Under the pieces are notes generated by a model that had not been told where the DNA came from, searched no databases, and saw only the letters and a list, made by a program, of their open reading frames with translations. The position numbers and the translations under genes were made by a program. Positions 22,193 through 33,290 of a stretch of 64,000 bases of DNA are shown here, piece by piece. This DNA comes from Ancylostoma caninum (Eukaryota; Nematoda; Chromadorea; Rhabditida; Ancylostomatidae), in NCBI GenBank assembly GCA_037903475.1, contig JBAJFG010000397.1, forward strand, positions 18,244 through 82,243, read 5' to 3'. How positions within the stretch are numbered: the first letter of the stretch is position 1; each line of letters opens with the position of its first letter.

Positions 22193-23847
22193 CTAACACA
22201 ATGCATTCGGATAAACAATATTCCTGGTTTTGCCATCGGGGGCATAAATATATAACTGCTTCGGTGTTCCGACCCTGGAGCATGCAACGTAAAGTTGACC
22301 ATGCGAGAAACAGGGGGTTTCCAAGTTGATGCCTGCTACCCGGAGTGACTGCCCTTGAGCTTTATTTATAGTTATTGCGAATGCAAGTCTTACAGGAAAC
22401 TGCAGTCGCTTGAAATCAAAGGGCATGTCCGTAGGTATCATTGGAATGCGTGGGATGAAGACATCCTCTCCTTTAGCCTTTCCTGTTTAATATTGTAGCC
22501 TCGATTACGTTTGGCATGAGGTTTTTAACGCAAAGCCTTTCTGGTTCATCGTTTCGGTGGGTCCACGTACGAAGCAGCATTATTGGTGATCCAACCTTTA
22601 AAACCAACCTGTGCGGCGGCATGCCTGGGGGTTCCAGAGAGCTCAAGAATTCTGTAGGGTAACACACAGCTTGTCCTCTACAACAGTGTCGATGGACTCG
22701 TACGTTGCCGCTGGACCTGGAAGTTGGTTCTGGATCTCGGTGTTGATTTTGTTCACGCCGTCATTCATGGGAGCCAAAATCGCTCTATCGCAAAGCCAGT
22801 GATGGTTCCTGAAGTTGTTAGTAATGTCTGGGAAGACCTTGACTATCAATTCTCTAGGTGATTCCGTCAAGTTACAGAAATCGGATGGGAAGGAAATCAA
22901 GTCAGTATCTGGATCCACAGGAAAGTCGCCGTCACCAAGGCGCAGTAGTTGTTGAGCAAAACTCTGCGCACTCAAATCGCCCTGCAGATGAACTCTCATA
23001 TTTGTGGTCAATGTCATTTTTCGAATATGCCTCCAAAGATACGAAGCTTTGAGACACGCGTTAAGTTCGTCCGCTGGTGTTGCTCGCGGAATAACAGGCA
23101 GGGTTTGGCGAAAGTCGCCCACAAGAACTAAAACAGCTCCACCCATAAGGCGATTATTTACTCTTATGTCTTGCAAAGTTCGATCAAGTGCTTCAAGAGC
23201 TCTCTTATGCGCCATGGTGCACTCATCCCACACAATAACCTTGCATGTTTTCAGTAGCTGAGCTTTTCCAGGGCCTTCGCTTATATTACAAACTGGATTT
23301 TCGGAACGTGCAAGATCCACAGACAACTTCAATGCTGAATGTGCAGTCCGACCTCCATCTAATAGTGTGGCTGCAATGCAGACGAAGCAACTGCTACAGC
23401 GATTTCGTTCTGTCTTCGAATTTCGGCGAGCAGAAGATTAATAAGGAATGTCTTTCGTGTCCCTCCTGGTGCATCCAGAAAAAAAAGTCCACCATTTCCA
23501 TTCCTTATCATATCCATGATTGCTTCATAGGCTAACCTCTGGTCAGGAACTAAGAGAGGCTCATTTGCTTGGACGAATCTTTCTAACTCTTCAGCATTGT
23601 AGTTCCTTTCTCGCAGAACTTCGCTCTGCACTAATTCAGCTCCAGTGCGGGATGGTGAGTGTAGGCCAAGTTCCGAAAGCGTCTTACTGCTGATGGATAT
23701 ACACTTGTCTTCAAGCAGAATAAGAGCCTGATTGAAGATCTCAGCGCAGAAGTTCACTTCGGGATTAGCTCTACGCTGCTCCCCGGAAATATTCTCACTG
23801 AGACTTTCTTTATATTTTTCCCAGAGACTGCGGGTTCGATGGAGCAC
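22193..23847 (-). pseudogene. Helitron PIF1-like helicase domain
   Basis: Four overlapping minus-strand frames (23847-23359, 23332-22643, 22667-22473, 22441-22193) together cover a superfamily 1B helicase. Visible are motif I as GGLFFLDAPGGTRKTF (Walker A, usually GGTGKT), Walker B VIVWDECTMAH, motif III VLVGDFRQTLPVI, and the C-terminal motifs FAITINKAQGQSL and QLYVACSRV. The Gly-to-Arg change inside the Walker A loop and three frame breaks make this domain inactive. The last frame ends in a normal stop about 480 bp before the element's 3' terminus. Confidence 0.9.
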
Positions 23848-23914
23848 AACTTGTTAATACGATTGCGAACAGGCTCCGAAGTTGTGAAGGGAAGCAGGTC
23901 AGACATGCTTCAGC

Positions 23915-25993
23915 CTACGTGGTGTCCCAGTGTTGGTCGTTTTCAAGCAGGCGACCTCTTTGACATGCTTCCCTATAATATTCGCAGAATTCGCCATCCA
24001 CAGTCCTCAGGTCTGTGAACGAAGTTGGTCTCCGAACTGTGTGAAGTAATAGTCTCAGAAAATAGCATTCGTCGTTGTTCGAATGGACTGTATAGACCCG
24101 TCCTAAGGCGTCACTCGCACGGGCATCACTACTTGGAACAGCAGCATTTTGTTTTCTCTCACAAAACACTTTCCTCGATGCGTTCCAGGTATAATACTTT
24201 GGCCCCTCTGGATATAGAAGGGTTCTGGCGAATACGTCTTGCTGGCTTAACTGGAAAAATGCCGTCAGTGTTGTATTAGGAGGATTTGCCGCTCTTTCCT
24301 CAGCGTTATCAGCAGCGAAGTAAACCCGCTGTCCATTTTCCAGATGAACACTGAGATGTACAACAGGTGGATAACGTTCGTGGATTGAAAAGATAGAATG
24401 TGCCACACTCCTTCGTTAGTGCTTGCGTATCTGCCCATCAAATACTGCATGATTTCATCAAGTGCATCGTTTTCATTTTCTAGTCGAAAGACTGCCATAT
24501 CGCTGCCTTTGTTGACGTATTTGCAGATGTACGTGATGCACTTTACTGAGTTGCAGTATTCAGCGTTGATGTGGGCCTCAACCATTCTCGAAAGCAAAGG
24601 ACTGTAAGGCACCACCCACCTATTGTCCACCTCAATTTCTGTCTGCTGATTGCTCATTCTTGCTTTCACAGTCGCAGTAAATCCTCCTTCTTCTGGCCTT
24701 ATCCTTCTATATAGAGGGTAACCATCATTTCCGGTCTGAGTTTCCTGTATGAACTCACGCGGATACTTTTTTTGTACCTCTTCTATCTTTCATACAGGGG
24801 GAGTTGGGATTCAGTGGACCGCACGGTCCATGAATCATGCTCTTGGTTATTATATCGAAAAGTCCAGGATCTTGGTCTGGATTTGGAATTTCAGCGGAAA
24901 TAACGCTGTCGATTTGAGTTGGATGGATCTTATCCTTGAGCCACATTAGGATATGGGCGTGAGGGAGACCTCTTTTCTGCCACTCGACTGAATATAGCCA
25001 ACATCGAGTTTCCCCGTAAATATGACTCTTGGTTATAACATCTATAAACTTTGTGAGTTTTTGTTTAAAAACTCTCGCGATCAAATCATGGCGATCAGAT
25101 GGTGCTTGACCTTCCAGGAGTTCTTCTCTGATTTCCACCCATTCCGGATTGCACGTAAACGTTATGAATAGGTCTGGACGTCCATAGGTGCGAACATATA
25201 GCATCGCATCTTGAGCGTATTCGTGCATATGTCGTGGACTACCTGTGAACGTCGCTGGTAATATGACCAATCGCCCAACATCCGTGGAATTGCCGTCGTT
25301 CGCTACAGCATCCCGCAAGTGGATGTAATCATCGACTCGTAGTTTCCTCTGGTTGAGGCGGATGTAGAGAAGACGCTCATTCTCTATTTTGGCATACATC
25401 TCGACAATGAATTGATGGAAAAGCTGATGGAACTTTGGGAGGTGATCTGATGACTCGTCTCTTATCATAATTCGGCTTGCATAAAAGTCTTTAGCCGAAA
25501 TTTTCTTGTTGGATAGACTGCCTGTCCTGAAGTCAGTTTGTTTTAGATTGAAGTGGTACCCATCCTCACCTTCCCAAAATATCACTGGGTACTGAAGAGC
25601 GTCGGATGATCGGTGTGTCTCCGAAACACGGGGCAATGAGTCGTTCTGTTTTTGAATAATTATGTCGCGCCTATCGATGTCTTCACCAGTTATCACTACT
25701 GCAACTTCGTTCACGATAGACGCGTTGAAACGACGCTCATGCTTGCCCGTTGGTCTCTTGTCAGCTCGGATGACGACCTTATATTCGTCTGTTGGCATCC
25801 TTTCCAGTAATGTCTTGAACAATCTCACCAAATTGTTATGCTGGTGGAACATCCTCTGCAGATCCAGGACAATGTTCCCTTCTTGTGCCGCCGATATTTT
25901 CACAACGTTGATCAGCTTGCTGCTCTTCATCGCCCGTGAAATAGATCTGGAGGAATCTTGGATTCTCGTTGGGAAGGGGAAGAAGGGACCCAA
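23915..25993 (-). pseudogene. Helitron Rep (HUH endonuclease) domain
   Basis: The main fragment (25993-24755, about 410 codons) carries the helitron-like N-terminal domain (LVILPATFTGSPRHM), DLFITFTCNPEW and the metal-binding HUH motif within GLPHAHILMWL. The next frame (24669-24265) supplies the region with the paired catalytic tyrosines, TYICKYVNKGSD. The third (24406-23915) joins Rep to the helicase. The enzyme nicks and rejoins single-stranded DNA during rolling-circle transposition. The catalytic residues are all still visible, but frameshifts near 25,900, 24,700 and 24,300 break the protein. Confidence 0.9.
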
Positions 25994-26914
25994 CTCTATG
26001 GTAAATCTGCCCCCTCACTTTGAAAGTGGGCATAAAATAGGGTTCCTGGACAGTTGCAGTTGTACCGAAGGACGTCATCTGGAAACAGGAGTTGTATTTT
26101 GTTATGTTTTGCAGAAAATGTTTCGATTCCGCCGTAGTTCCAGACATGTATGAACGGAGAGGTTCGGATGGAGGGTTTAGAGGAGGTAGCTTAACCTTTC
26201 CTCCTGAGCAGCACATTCCAGAAGGTTCACCTCTGAACTTCCTCGCCTGGCAATGAGGGCAGATAACATCCATTTTCCCAATCACAACCTTTGGGTGTTC
26301 TCAGTAATTGTAAATGGAATCGTATCGGAACGCCGCCAACCGTAAGCTCGCTTGGACGCTTGTCTTGAATTTTGGCGTTGCACGCGTTCGTTCTGGAGAC
26401 GATTGTCACGTTGCTCACGTGATTCAGCAGCCCTCGTTGCGGCGGTTCTTTGGCGTTGTTCTTCGAGCCTGGATCCGTGCTGATAGGATGTCTCAGCATC
26501 TCCCGTCTCCGCCATTCTCAGTCGGTTGTCCTCGAGTCTGGTGTTACGCTGCCTAGGTGTTTCAGCAGCTCTCGAAGCAGCAGCTCTTTGTTGTTGTTCG
26601 TCGAGCCTGGAGCTGCGCCGTTCAGATGCTTCATTGGCCCTCAACTCGGGCATTCTTAGCCCATTTTCCTCGAGCCTGGTGCTACGCTGCCCGTGTGTTT
26701 CGATAACTCTCAATTCAGCAGTTCTTCCTTGTTGTTCTTCGAGCCTGGAATCGCGCTGTTGGGATGTTTCAGCGGCCCTCGACTCAGCCATTCTTAATCG
26801 GTTTTGCTGAAGTCGAGCATCCCGCTGCTCCGTTGTTTCCGCATCTCGTGATTCTCTCATTTGCTTCGCCTTTTGGTCCACCCTACTTAGAGAAGCTCGC
26901 TTCTTAGGGGGCAT
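25836..26914 (-). pseudogene. Helitron ORF N-terminal region with RxxET repeats and zinc-binding motif
   Basis: The frame begins with ATG at 26914 (MPPKKRAS). It holds at least seven repeats of about 22 residues with the pattern AETxxQRxxRLEExxxRxAExR, likely helical and strongly charged. It ends at 26282 and continues in another frame (26285-25836) with CPHCQARKFRGE followed by MCCSGGKV. Such repeats and the CPHC...CC zinc-finger-like motif are common at the N terminus of animal Helitron proteins. A frameshift separates the two parts. Confidence 0.8.
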
Positions 26915-27783
26915 TTTGGCTGAAATTACAACTTACTTTCACTAAAGCACACGTAGCTTCTAGGGCTTGGAAGGTTTGAGCGCAGGAAACGTGCCGAGGC
27001 AAGTTTTCACAGAACGCAAAGTGCGCGGATTCTCGCCGGTATTTACGCACTATCGTGGGGACATGCCCCGCCCATTGGGGGCGGGGCCTCCCAGCACGAC
27101 AGCTTATGTATAGGCTGCCGATTCAGTCAGTGCTCCGCACCATTGCTGAGGCAGCGGCGCCGCTGGTGCGTCGGGCTGCGCTGGCGCGTCTAATTCCGCC
27201 GGTGCATCGGGCTCCCGCTGCAGTAAGTCCGGCCTCTAGCAGGACGAACACGCTCGTGCAGGAAGTACCTCAAACTTGGGCAATTGAACCAACGCCCCCT
27301 TACTCGCTCGGTGTTGCTGCACCGAATGTCAATTAAACCTGTAGGTGTGAGAGGGGAATCATTCGGAAAGGATAAAATAAATATAACGCTTGAATCAACG
27401 CCATATTTGTGTTGAGCATATCAGAAAACCCCTGTGGGCATGTCCTCGCCGATCCCCGAGCAGAAGTGTTCGAAAACCAATGAGATCAATAAATCGATAA
27501 TATCTTTCAAAATGGTTGCTATTTTCGTGCTCAGCATATTGGATAACCCCAGTAGACATGTCCCAGTGACAATGAAAAAACATGGCGAAAAATCAATAAA
27601 ATCGATATAATCGATAGTCTCGATTGAAAAGTAGCCTGTAACCTCCGCCGGCCCCCAAAGAACCTACATGCAATATTTGGTCTCGATCGGTTCATCCTCC
27701 GCGATTTCTATTCGGAACACACACACACACACAAACACACAAACACAAACACACAAACAAACTTTCACTTTTATATATACAGA

Positions 27784-28103
27784 TATGATCTCGGAAACGC
27801 TATAAGAAGTAAAGAGATCAAGAAGGTGGGGGTTATCCTGGCCTGCTTCGTCTGGATTCTGTTCACCTGGACTCCAAATATGCTTGCAGTTCAAGCATCT
27901 TAACCGCGGGCATGCAACCACAACGCCCACGACTTTTCATTCCCGGTTAATTGCGAAATACTCTGCCCAGTGGGTATGGGGAACCCTGTTTAATCTTCCC
28001 CTATCTTTTTTCTGCGAATCTCTGCCTTACTCACCGAGAATTTTATCCGGAAGTGGAAAATGTTGCCGTCCCCTCGACTCCCTGAGGCGATGAGTCACCC
28101 GGC
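27784..28103 (+). other. right flank of the Helitron; possible retroelement coding scrap
   Basis: No feature can be named firmly. One plus-strand frame shows a basic start (SKEIKK) and a 19-residue hydrophobic stretch (VGVILACFVWILFTWTPNM), shaped like a signal peptide, then a stop and cysteine-bearing sequence. It may be the 3' part of the gag-protease element that the Helitron split, but the frames do not join simply. Confidence 0.25.
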
Positions 28104-28312
28104 TTCAAGGTTGTTTTAGTTCCAATTTTGGGTTTTTGATGTGTTTCTTTTGTGTGTTCTTCCTTGAAACTGTTCAGTGTTTCAGTGTACAGAGAAAACA
28201 TGCGGGAGCAGAAGGGGGGGGGGGGGGGTCGTGAAAAGGTGGGGGTTGGACGAGGGAATAGGGGGGGGGTCGTATTGAAGGTCGGTTTTTCCCATCCTCA
28301 TGCTTGACCCTG
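28104..28312. repeat. G-rich dispersed repeat, copy A
   Basis: The sequence from TCAAGGTTGTTTTAGTTCC to ATGCTTGACCCTG, including a long G-run and GGGTCGTATTG, recurs with the same order at 46,393-46,599. The terminal CAGGGTCAAGC (reverse complement) also opens the short element at 44,995. This appears to be a family of non-coding elements with G-rich interiors. Confidence 0.7.
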
Positions 28313-28545
28313 TTTGTGATATGTCCTGGCGCTTTAACGCACTACAGATCAGGCTCCAATCGAAGGCATCGGCGAGGCACGATAGGCCTATCACTTGCTG
28401 CTACCGAATAGAGCGCTGATTGGCCACTCTTGCCACGGTGCCGCCATCGATTGGAGCGTGATCCGCAGTGTACGCACCAGATGAATAGGCTATACGTCAT
28501 GATAGTAAGTACCAACACCTCGCGATTACACCGTAAGGCCCATAG

Positions 28546-29590
28546 CAGGGATGAGCGGATTATCCGTATCCGGTTATCCGTTTTGCCGCTATCCACAGGT
28601 TTTAGCCCATCCGTTATCCGCACCGTTATCCGGCATTTTGGCGCCGGATAACGGTGCGGATAAGGCCAAAAATAGTAGCCTCATTTCGAAGATTTTCAAC
28701 AGACGATGACCTCCATTCCGAAAGGTATTACTCATCAGTGGTTTACAATTTTGTAGCAAGGTAGGAGAGAGTAATACAAGTTTGTACCTGCCCAAAAAGA
28801 AGTGCTCTTGTTCATGTTTCCTGAGTCGTCCGACAAAAGTCAAGCAATTACTTACCAATTATCTTTCTACCACCTGTAAAATTATAAACAACGTTGCGTT
28901 TGGTAGTTAACAACATTGAAATTGGTGACCTCGAAGCTAACCAATGAACGGTGTCTCTTCCTCGCAAGGTTCGTCTCGACTAATCATTGAAACCTGTTTC
29001 CATCAATTTTTGAATGTATTGATCGAATAACTTTCGATCAGCCAGTACTATAAGGGTTATCAGAACTCCACAAAAGATATATGAAGCAAAGTTTCAGCCC
29101 CGTTCAGCTACGCACAAACGCTCGCTAAGATTAACCCGATATCTCACCTTTGTACTGAAACTAAAGAAGAAAATACACGGACACGTATCATCTCAAGCAA
29201 CTAATGTGACAAACAAGTTGATAAGTATCTAATTGCCACTGGATACTTGTTTTTATGGCAAACTCTAGTTACTATACTTACATCTCTTCATAATGACGCT
29301 ATGCTCAGCGTCATGTTCAGAATAGCGAATTTTGATGACAAATAAAACGAAGAATTTGTGGTAATCCTTCTCCACAATATTTATATCGCATCTCACCTTC
29401 ATCGTTATTAATATTGTATTTATCATTATCATTCTATTATGGAATGTGGTGTACTGTAGCATCTGCATAATTTATCCGTTATCCGTTGTCTGGTATCCTT
29501 TATCCGGTCATTTTTGGCCTATCCGTTATCCGCACCGTTATGCGGGCTGTGGCATCTCGTATCCGCTCATCTCGTATCCGCACATCCCTG
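28546..29590. mobile_element. non-autonomous hAT element, 1,045 bp, with 8-bp target duplication
   Basis: The element starts CAGGGATGAGCGGAT and ends with the reverse complement of CAGGGATGTGCGGAT. It is flanked on both sides by the perfect 8-bp direct repeat GCCCATAG (28538-28545 and 29591-29598), the target-duplication length of hAT transposons. Subterminal regions hold many GGATAACGG / CCGTTATCC words in both orientations, including a long palindrome around 28,615-28,665. No transposase frame is present, so mobilisation would need a source copy elsewhere. Confidence 0.93.
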
Positions 29591-29598
29591 GCCCATAG

Positions 29599-30435
29599 CA
29601 TACTCCACAGCGACACCGTCGGGGGAAGAAAATGAATGGAAATGGTGAGAATAAAACTTTACAAGTTCTTATAATCATGACTTATCTCAGACAATCGTGC
29701 CGTCGAACAGCAGGTCGAACCCCCACTTTTTGAGTTGGGGGAGCGTGTATCGACGTTCTGCTATAGCAGAACGTGCTGCTCATGCCCCCCGACGTGCTGC
29801 TCATACCCCCCGACGTGCTGCTGTCCGCCGGAATTCACCAGACGTGCTGCTGTCCGCCGGGACCGTAATAACACGTGTATATGTAACTAATCAACAACTT
29901 CATTTCCCTTCACCTTCACTTTCATCTTCTAACTTCCTTGGGGCGGCGGTGAGTGTTCACGAGTTCTCATAATAGGGCCTCATAACTACTCAGACAATTT
30001 CGGGAGCAAATCCCGTTCCAAATGAGCAGGGGGCAGGGTCGAAGCGAGCGCTTGGGTGTTTTGGCCCGAGAAGTGGCCGCGCTCAGGCCGCTGTAGGGCC
30101 GCTGAAAACGGGGATTGCATTCCTGTCCGCCCGAGTACCGTCCGCTTTCAGGCCGCCATGAACCCGCAAACCACCAGGCGCTACCGCTCCTAATCCAGCG
30201 CACAAGGCAGTATTCTCCACGATTACCTGTCGGTTGGACGCCGGCACTGTGACAACCCCCGGGGAATCGGTCACACCTCGCTCACAGTCTCGGACGGATG
30301 AGTGCTGGGTTGGACACCATTGTGGATCCAGAGTGATCCACCGGAGCATAAGAACAACATTAATATGCAATTTCACATCAGAAATACGAAAAGATGGCTG
30401 TTTGCAAGGTCCATCCATGGTTTCGCAGTGCTAGC
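29599..30435. other. no gene recognised; short GC-rich tandem repeat at 29,766-29,865
   Basis: Four tandem copies of an ACGTGCTGCT-containing unit of about 22-30 bp occur at 29,766-29,865. The G+C-rich block 30,000-30,200 has repeated GGCCGC words but no recognised coding pattern on either strand. Confidence 0.45.
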
Positions 30436-30530
30436 CTTTTTCTACCATCGATGGGATTCGAGCCGACCTGTCCATGGTTTCTACATAATTGAGAGTCCGC
30501 TGCTTTATCCACTAGGCCATCCATGCTGCT
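30436..30530 (-). repeat. tRNA-derived SINE or tRNA pseudogene
   Basis: On the minus strand the order is TGGCCTAGTGGATAAAGC (fits RNA polymerase III box A) and, about 50 bases later, GGCTCGAATCCC (box B with one mismatch). The acceptor and T stems do not pair properly and there is an insertion-like stretch between the arms. A functional tRNA is therefore unlikely; a tRNA-related SINE head is the better reading. Confidence 0.6.
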
Positions 30531-30539
30531 GATCTATTC

Positions 30540-31155
30540 CAGACCGGTGCTGTCTTCATCCTTTATCACGCCCTTACTATCACCAACCAACCATTCCAAG
30601 CGTGCCATCTCCTTAAGGAATAATTATTGAGCCGAAATATGTAGTCGTTCAGGCCGCCTTTTGGAGATATTTGCCGGCGGTCAGTGGCCGCCAAAAGCGG
30701 GCCAATGCCCCGACACTCTTCAAATAGCGCTAGCGCTTAACATCGACCGCATAACACTAAATGTCAGAGCTGAGCAGTGGGTAGTGTGCAATCCGCGTGA
30801 TTCCACGGAATCACGCCTTTTTTGTTAATTTCTTTGTTGTGTGCCATGTTCATTTTCTTGCATACTCGATTTTCGATTAGTTGTATGTTGTTTATGCAAT
30901 TAATAAACGACGATCTTGTCAAAAGTGGAGCAAAAGCGATTTTTCCTGAAGCAGCGGATCAATTCCAGTTTAAATGTTGTGGTTCTGTACGTCGGGGGTA
31001 GCACTGAGGGCACGTGGGGGGACGTCTGCTGGGGGCACGTGGGGGGGGGGGGGGGCGTCGGCCATATGGGGGGTAGGTGCCCCGCGATTTGGGGTCCACC
31101 CCCAGGTACAACGGGGGGTGGACCCTTTTTCTACCTGCAGACGACCCCCACGAAT
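30540..31155. other. no gene recognised
   Basis: No coding or structural feature. The part 31,000-31,130 is G-rich and includes GTGCCCCGCGATTTGGGGTC, a word that recurs in reverse complement with one change near 47,700. Confidence 0.4.
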
Positions 31156-31159
31156 GCCT

Positions 31160-33290
31160 GAGATAACGGGCTTAGTCTGATTTCATGTCTGTCTGTAGTC
31201 TGTTTTCATGTCTGTCTGTATGTATGTGTGTCATACCGTTACAAAATTCTACAATTGGTCAGTGATCGTGATTGTGAGATCATATAAAAGCCCAGGAATG
31301 GGTGTGGTATGGTTGAGTGGGGTAGGGATGAGATCGAGGAGACGGTTGGACAATGTTCAACGGGTCCGTCGATGAAGTCAATCCAGAAAGGCTGCGCCGG
31401 CGCCCAGAAGTGGGGGAGACGGGTCCACCGCTGTAATAAGGGTGCGCCGCCGCCCAAACGTGGGGGAGCAGGGTCTACCACTGTGATAAGGGTGCGCCGG
31501 CGCCAGAAGTGGGGGAGACGGGCACACCACTGTAATAAGGGTGCGCCGGCGCCCAGAAGTGGGGGAAACGGATCCACCGCTGTAATAAGGGGTGCCGCGC
31601 CCAAACGTGGGGGAGACGGGTCCACCACTGTAATAAGGGTGCGCCTGCGCCAGAAGTGGGGGAGACGGGCACACCACTGTAATAAGGGTGCGCCGGCGCC
31701 CTGAAGTGGGGGAGACGGATCCACCGCTGTAAAAAGGGGTGCCGCGCCCAAACGTGGGGGAGACGGGTCCACCACTGTGATAAGGCTGCGCCGGCGCCCA
31801 GAAGTGGGGGAGATGGGTCCACCACTGTAATAAGGGTGCGCCGGCGCCAGAAGTGAGGGAGACGGGTCCATCACTGTAATAAGGGTTCGCCGGCACCAGA
31901 AGTGGAGGAGAAGGGTACACCGCTGTGATAAGGCTGGCCGGCGCCCAGAAGTGGGGGAGGCGAGTCCACCACTGTAATAAGGGGTGCTGGCCCCAGAAGT
32001 GGGTCCACCACTGTAATAAGGGTGCGCCGGCGCCAGAAGTGGGGGAGACGGGCACACCACTGTAATAAGGGGTGCCGCGCCCAAACGTGGGGGAGACGGG
32101 TCCACCACTGTGATAAGGGTTCGCCGGCGCCAGGAGTGGGGGAGAAGGGTACACCGCTGTGATAAGGGTGCGCCGGCGCCCAGAAGTGGGGAGGCGGGTC
32201 CCCGCTGTGATAAGGGTGCGCCGGCGCCCAGAAGTGGGGGAGGCGAGTCCACCACTGTAATAAGGGGTGCTGGCGCCAGAAGTGGGTCCACCACTGTAAT
32301 AAGGGTGCGCCGGCGCCAGAAGTGGGGGAGACGGGCACACCACTGTAATAAGGGTGCGCCGGCGCCAGAAGAGGGGGAGAAGGGTCCACCACTGTGATAA
32401 GGGTGCGCCGGCGCCCAGAAGTGGGGGAGGCGGGTCCAGCACTGTGATAAGGGTGCGCCGGAGCCCTGAAGTGGGAAAGACGGGTCCACCACTGTGATAA
32501 GGGTGCGCCGGCGCCCAGAAGTGGGGGAGACGGGTCCACCACTGTGATAAGGGTGCACCGGCGCCAGAAGTGGGGGAGACGGGTCCAGCACAGTGATAAG
32601 GGTGCGCCGGCGTCCCAGTGGGGGAGACGGGTACACCACTGTAATAAGGGTGCGCCGGCGCCAGAAGAGGGGGAGAAGGGTCCACCGCTGTGGTAAGGGT
32701 GCGCCGCGCCCAAACGGGGGGGGAGACGGGTACACCACTGTAATAAGGGTGCGCCGGCGCAAGAAGTGAGGGAGACGAGTCCACCACTGTAATAAGTGTG
32801 CGCCGGCGCCCAGAAGTGGGGAGGCGGGTCCCCGCTGTGATAAGGGTGCGCCGGCGCCCAGAAGTGGGGGAGGCGAGTCCACCACTGTAATAAGGGGTGC
32901 TGGCGCCAGAAGTGGGTCCACCACTGTAATAAGGGTGCGCCGGCGCCAGAAGTGGGGGAGACGGGCACACCACTGTAATAAGGGTGCGCCGGCGCCAGGC
33001 GCCAGAAGAGGGGAGAATGTTCCACCGCTGTCATAAGGGTGCGCCGGTGCCAGAAGAGGGGGAAAAGTGTCCACCACTGTGATAAGGGTGCGCCGGCGCC
33101 AGAAGTGAGGGAGGCGGGTACACCACTGTAACAAGGCTGCGCCGGCATTCAGAAGTGGGAGAGACGGGTTCACCACTGTAATAAGTGTGCGCCGGCGCCA
33201 GAAGTGAGGGAGACGGGTCCACCACTGCCACCACTGTAATAAGGGTGCGCCGGCGCCCAGAAGCGGGGGAGAAGGGTTCACCACTGTGAT
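31160..33290 (-). mobile_element. minisatellite-bearing transposon-like unit, copy 2
   Basis: Read on the minus strand this is the same unit as at 5.0-5.8 kb. It has an array of the 50-bp repeat (33,290-31,395) and then the unique part, ending in CTAAGCCCGTTAT at about 31,165. The array is roughly four times longer than in copy 1. The far end is cut off by the Penelope-like fragment that begins near 33,291. Confidence 0.75.
31395..33290 (-). repeat. 50-bp minisatellite, about 38 copies
   Basis: Units contain GGTCCACCACTGTGATAAGG, GTGCGCCGGCGCCAGAAGTG and GGGGAGACG, with variants CACACCACTG and GTACACCGCTG and some shortened units. Longer blocks of several units recur within the array (for example around 31,950-32,350 and 32,810-33,010), pointing to higher-order duplication. 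Frames of 681, 531 and 425 codons on the minus strand are artefacts of the repeat length. Confidence 0.9.

Larger units (their letters stand above)
21710..27783 (-). mobile_element. Helitron, 6,074 bp, both termini present, coding part decayed
   Basis: Read on the minus strand the element starts TCTGTATATATAAAAGTGAA at 27783 and ends in GGGCAGCTAG at 21710. The end is preceded by a hairpin (ACCCG-A-GC-GAA-GC-CGGGT, plus-strand 21721-21738) 11 bp from the terminus. The host bases are A at the 5' side and T at the 3' side, the A^T insertion without target duplication that defines Helitrons. Inside lie a Rep (HUH nuclease) and a PIF1-type helicase, as in autonomous copies, but with about eight frame breaks. 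A (CA)n tract lies near the 5' end (27,719-27,765) and T-rich low-complexity DNA near the 3' end (21,960-22,110). Confidence 0.95.

Noticed and set aside
27719..27770. (CA)n tract as a stand-alone microsatellite locus
   Set aside because: It lies inside the Helitron 5' end region directly after the terminal sequence and is counted as part of that element.
31239..33284. Open frames of 681, 531 and 425 codons on the minus strand
   Set aside because: They are three frames of one 50-bp tandem repeat; three units equal 50 codons, so all frames stay open without selection for coding.
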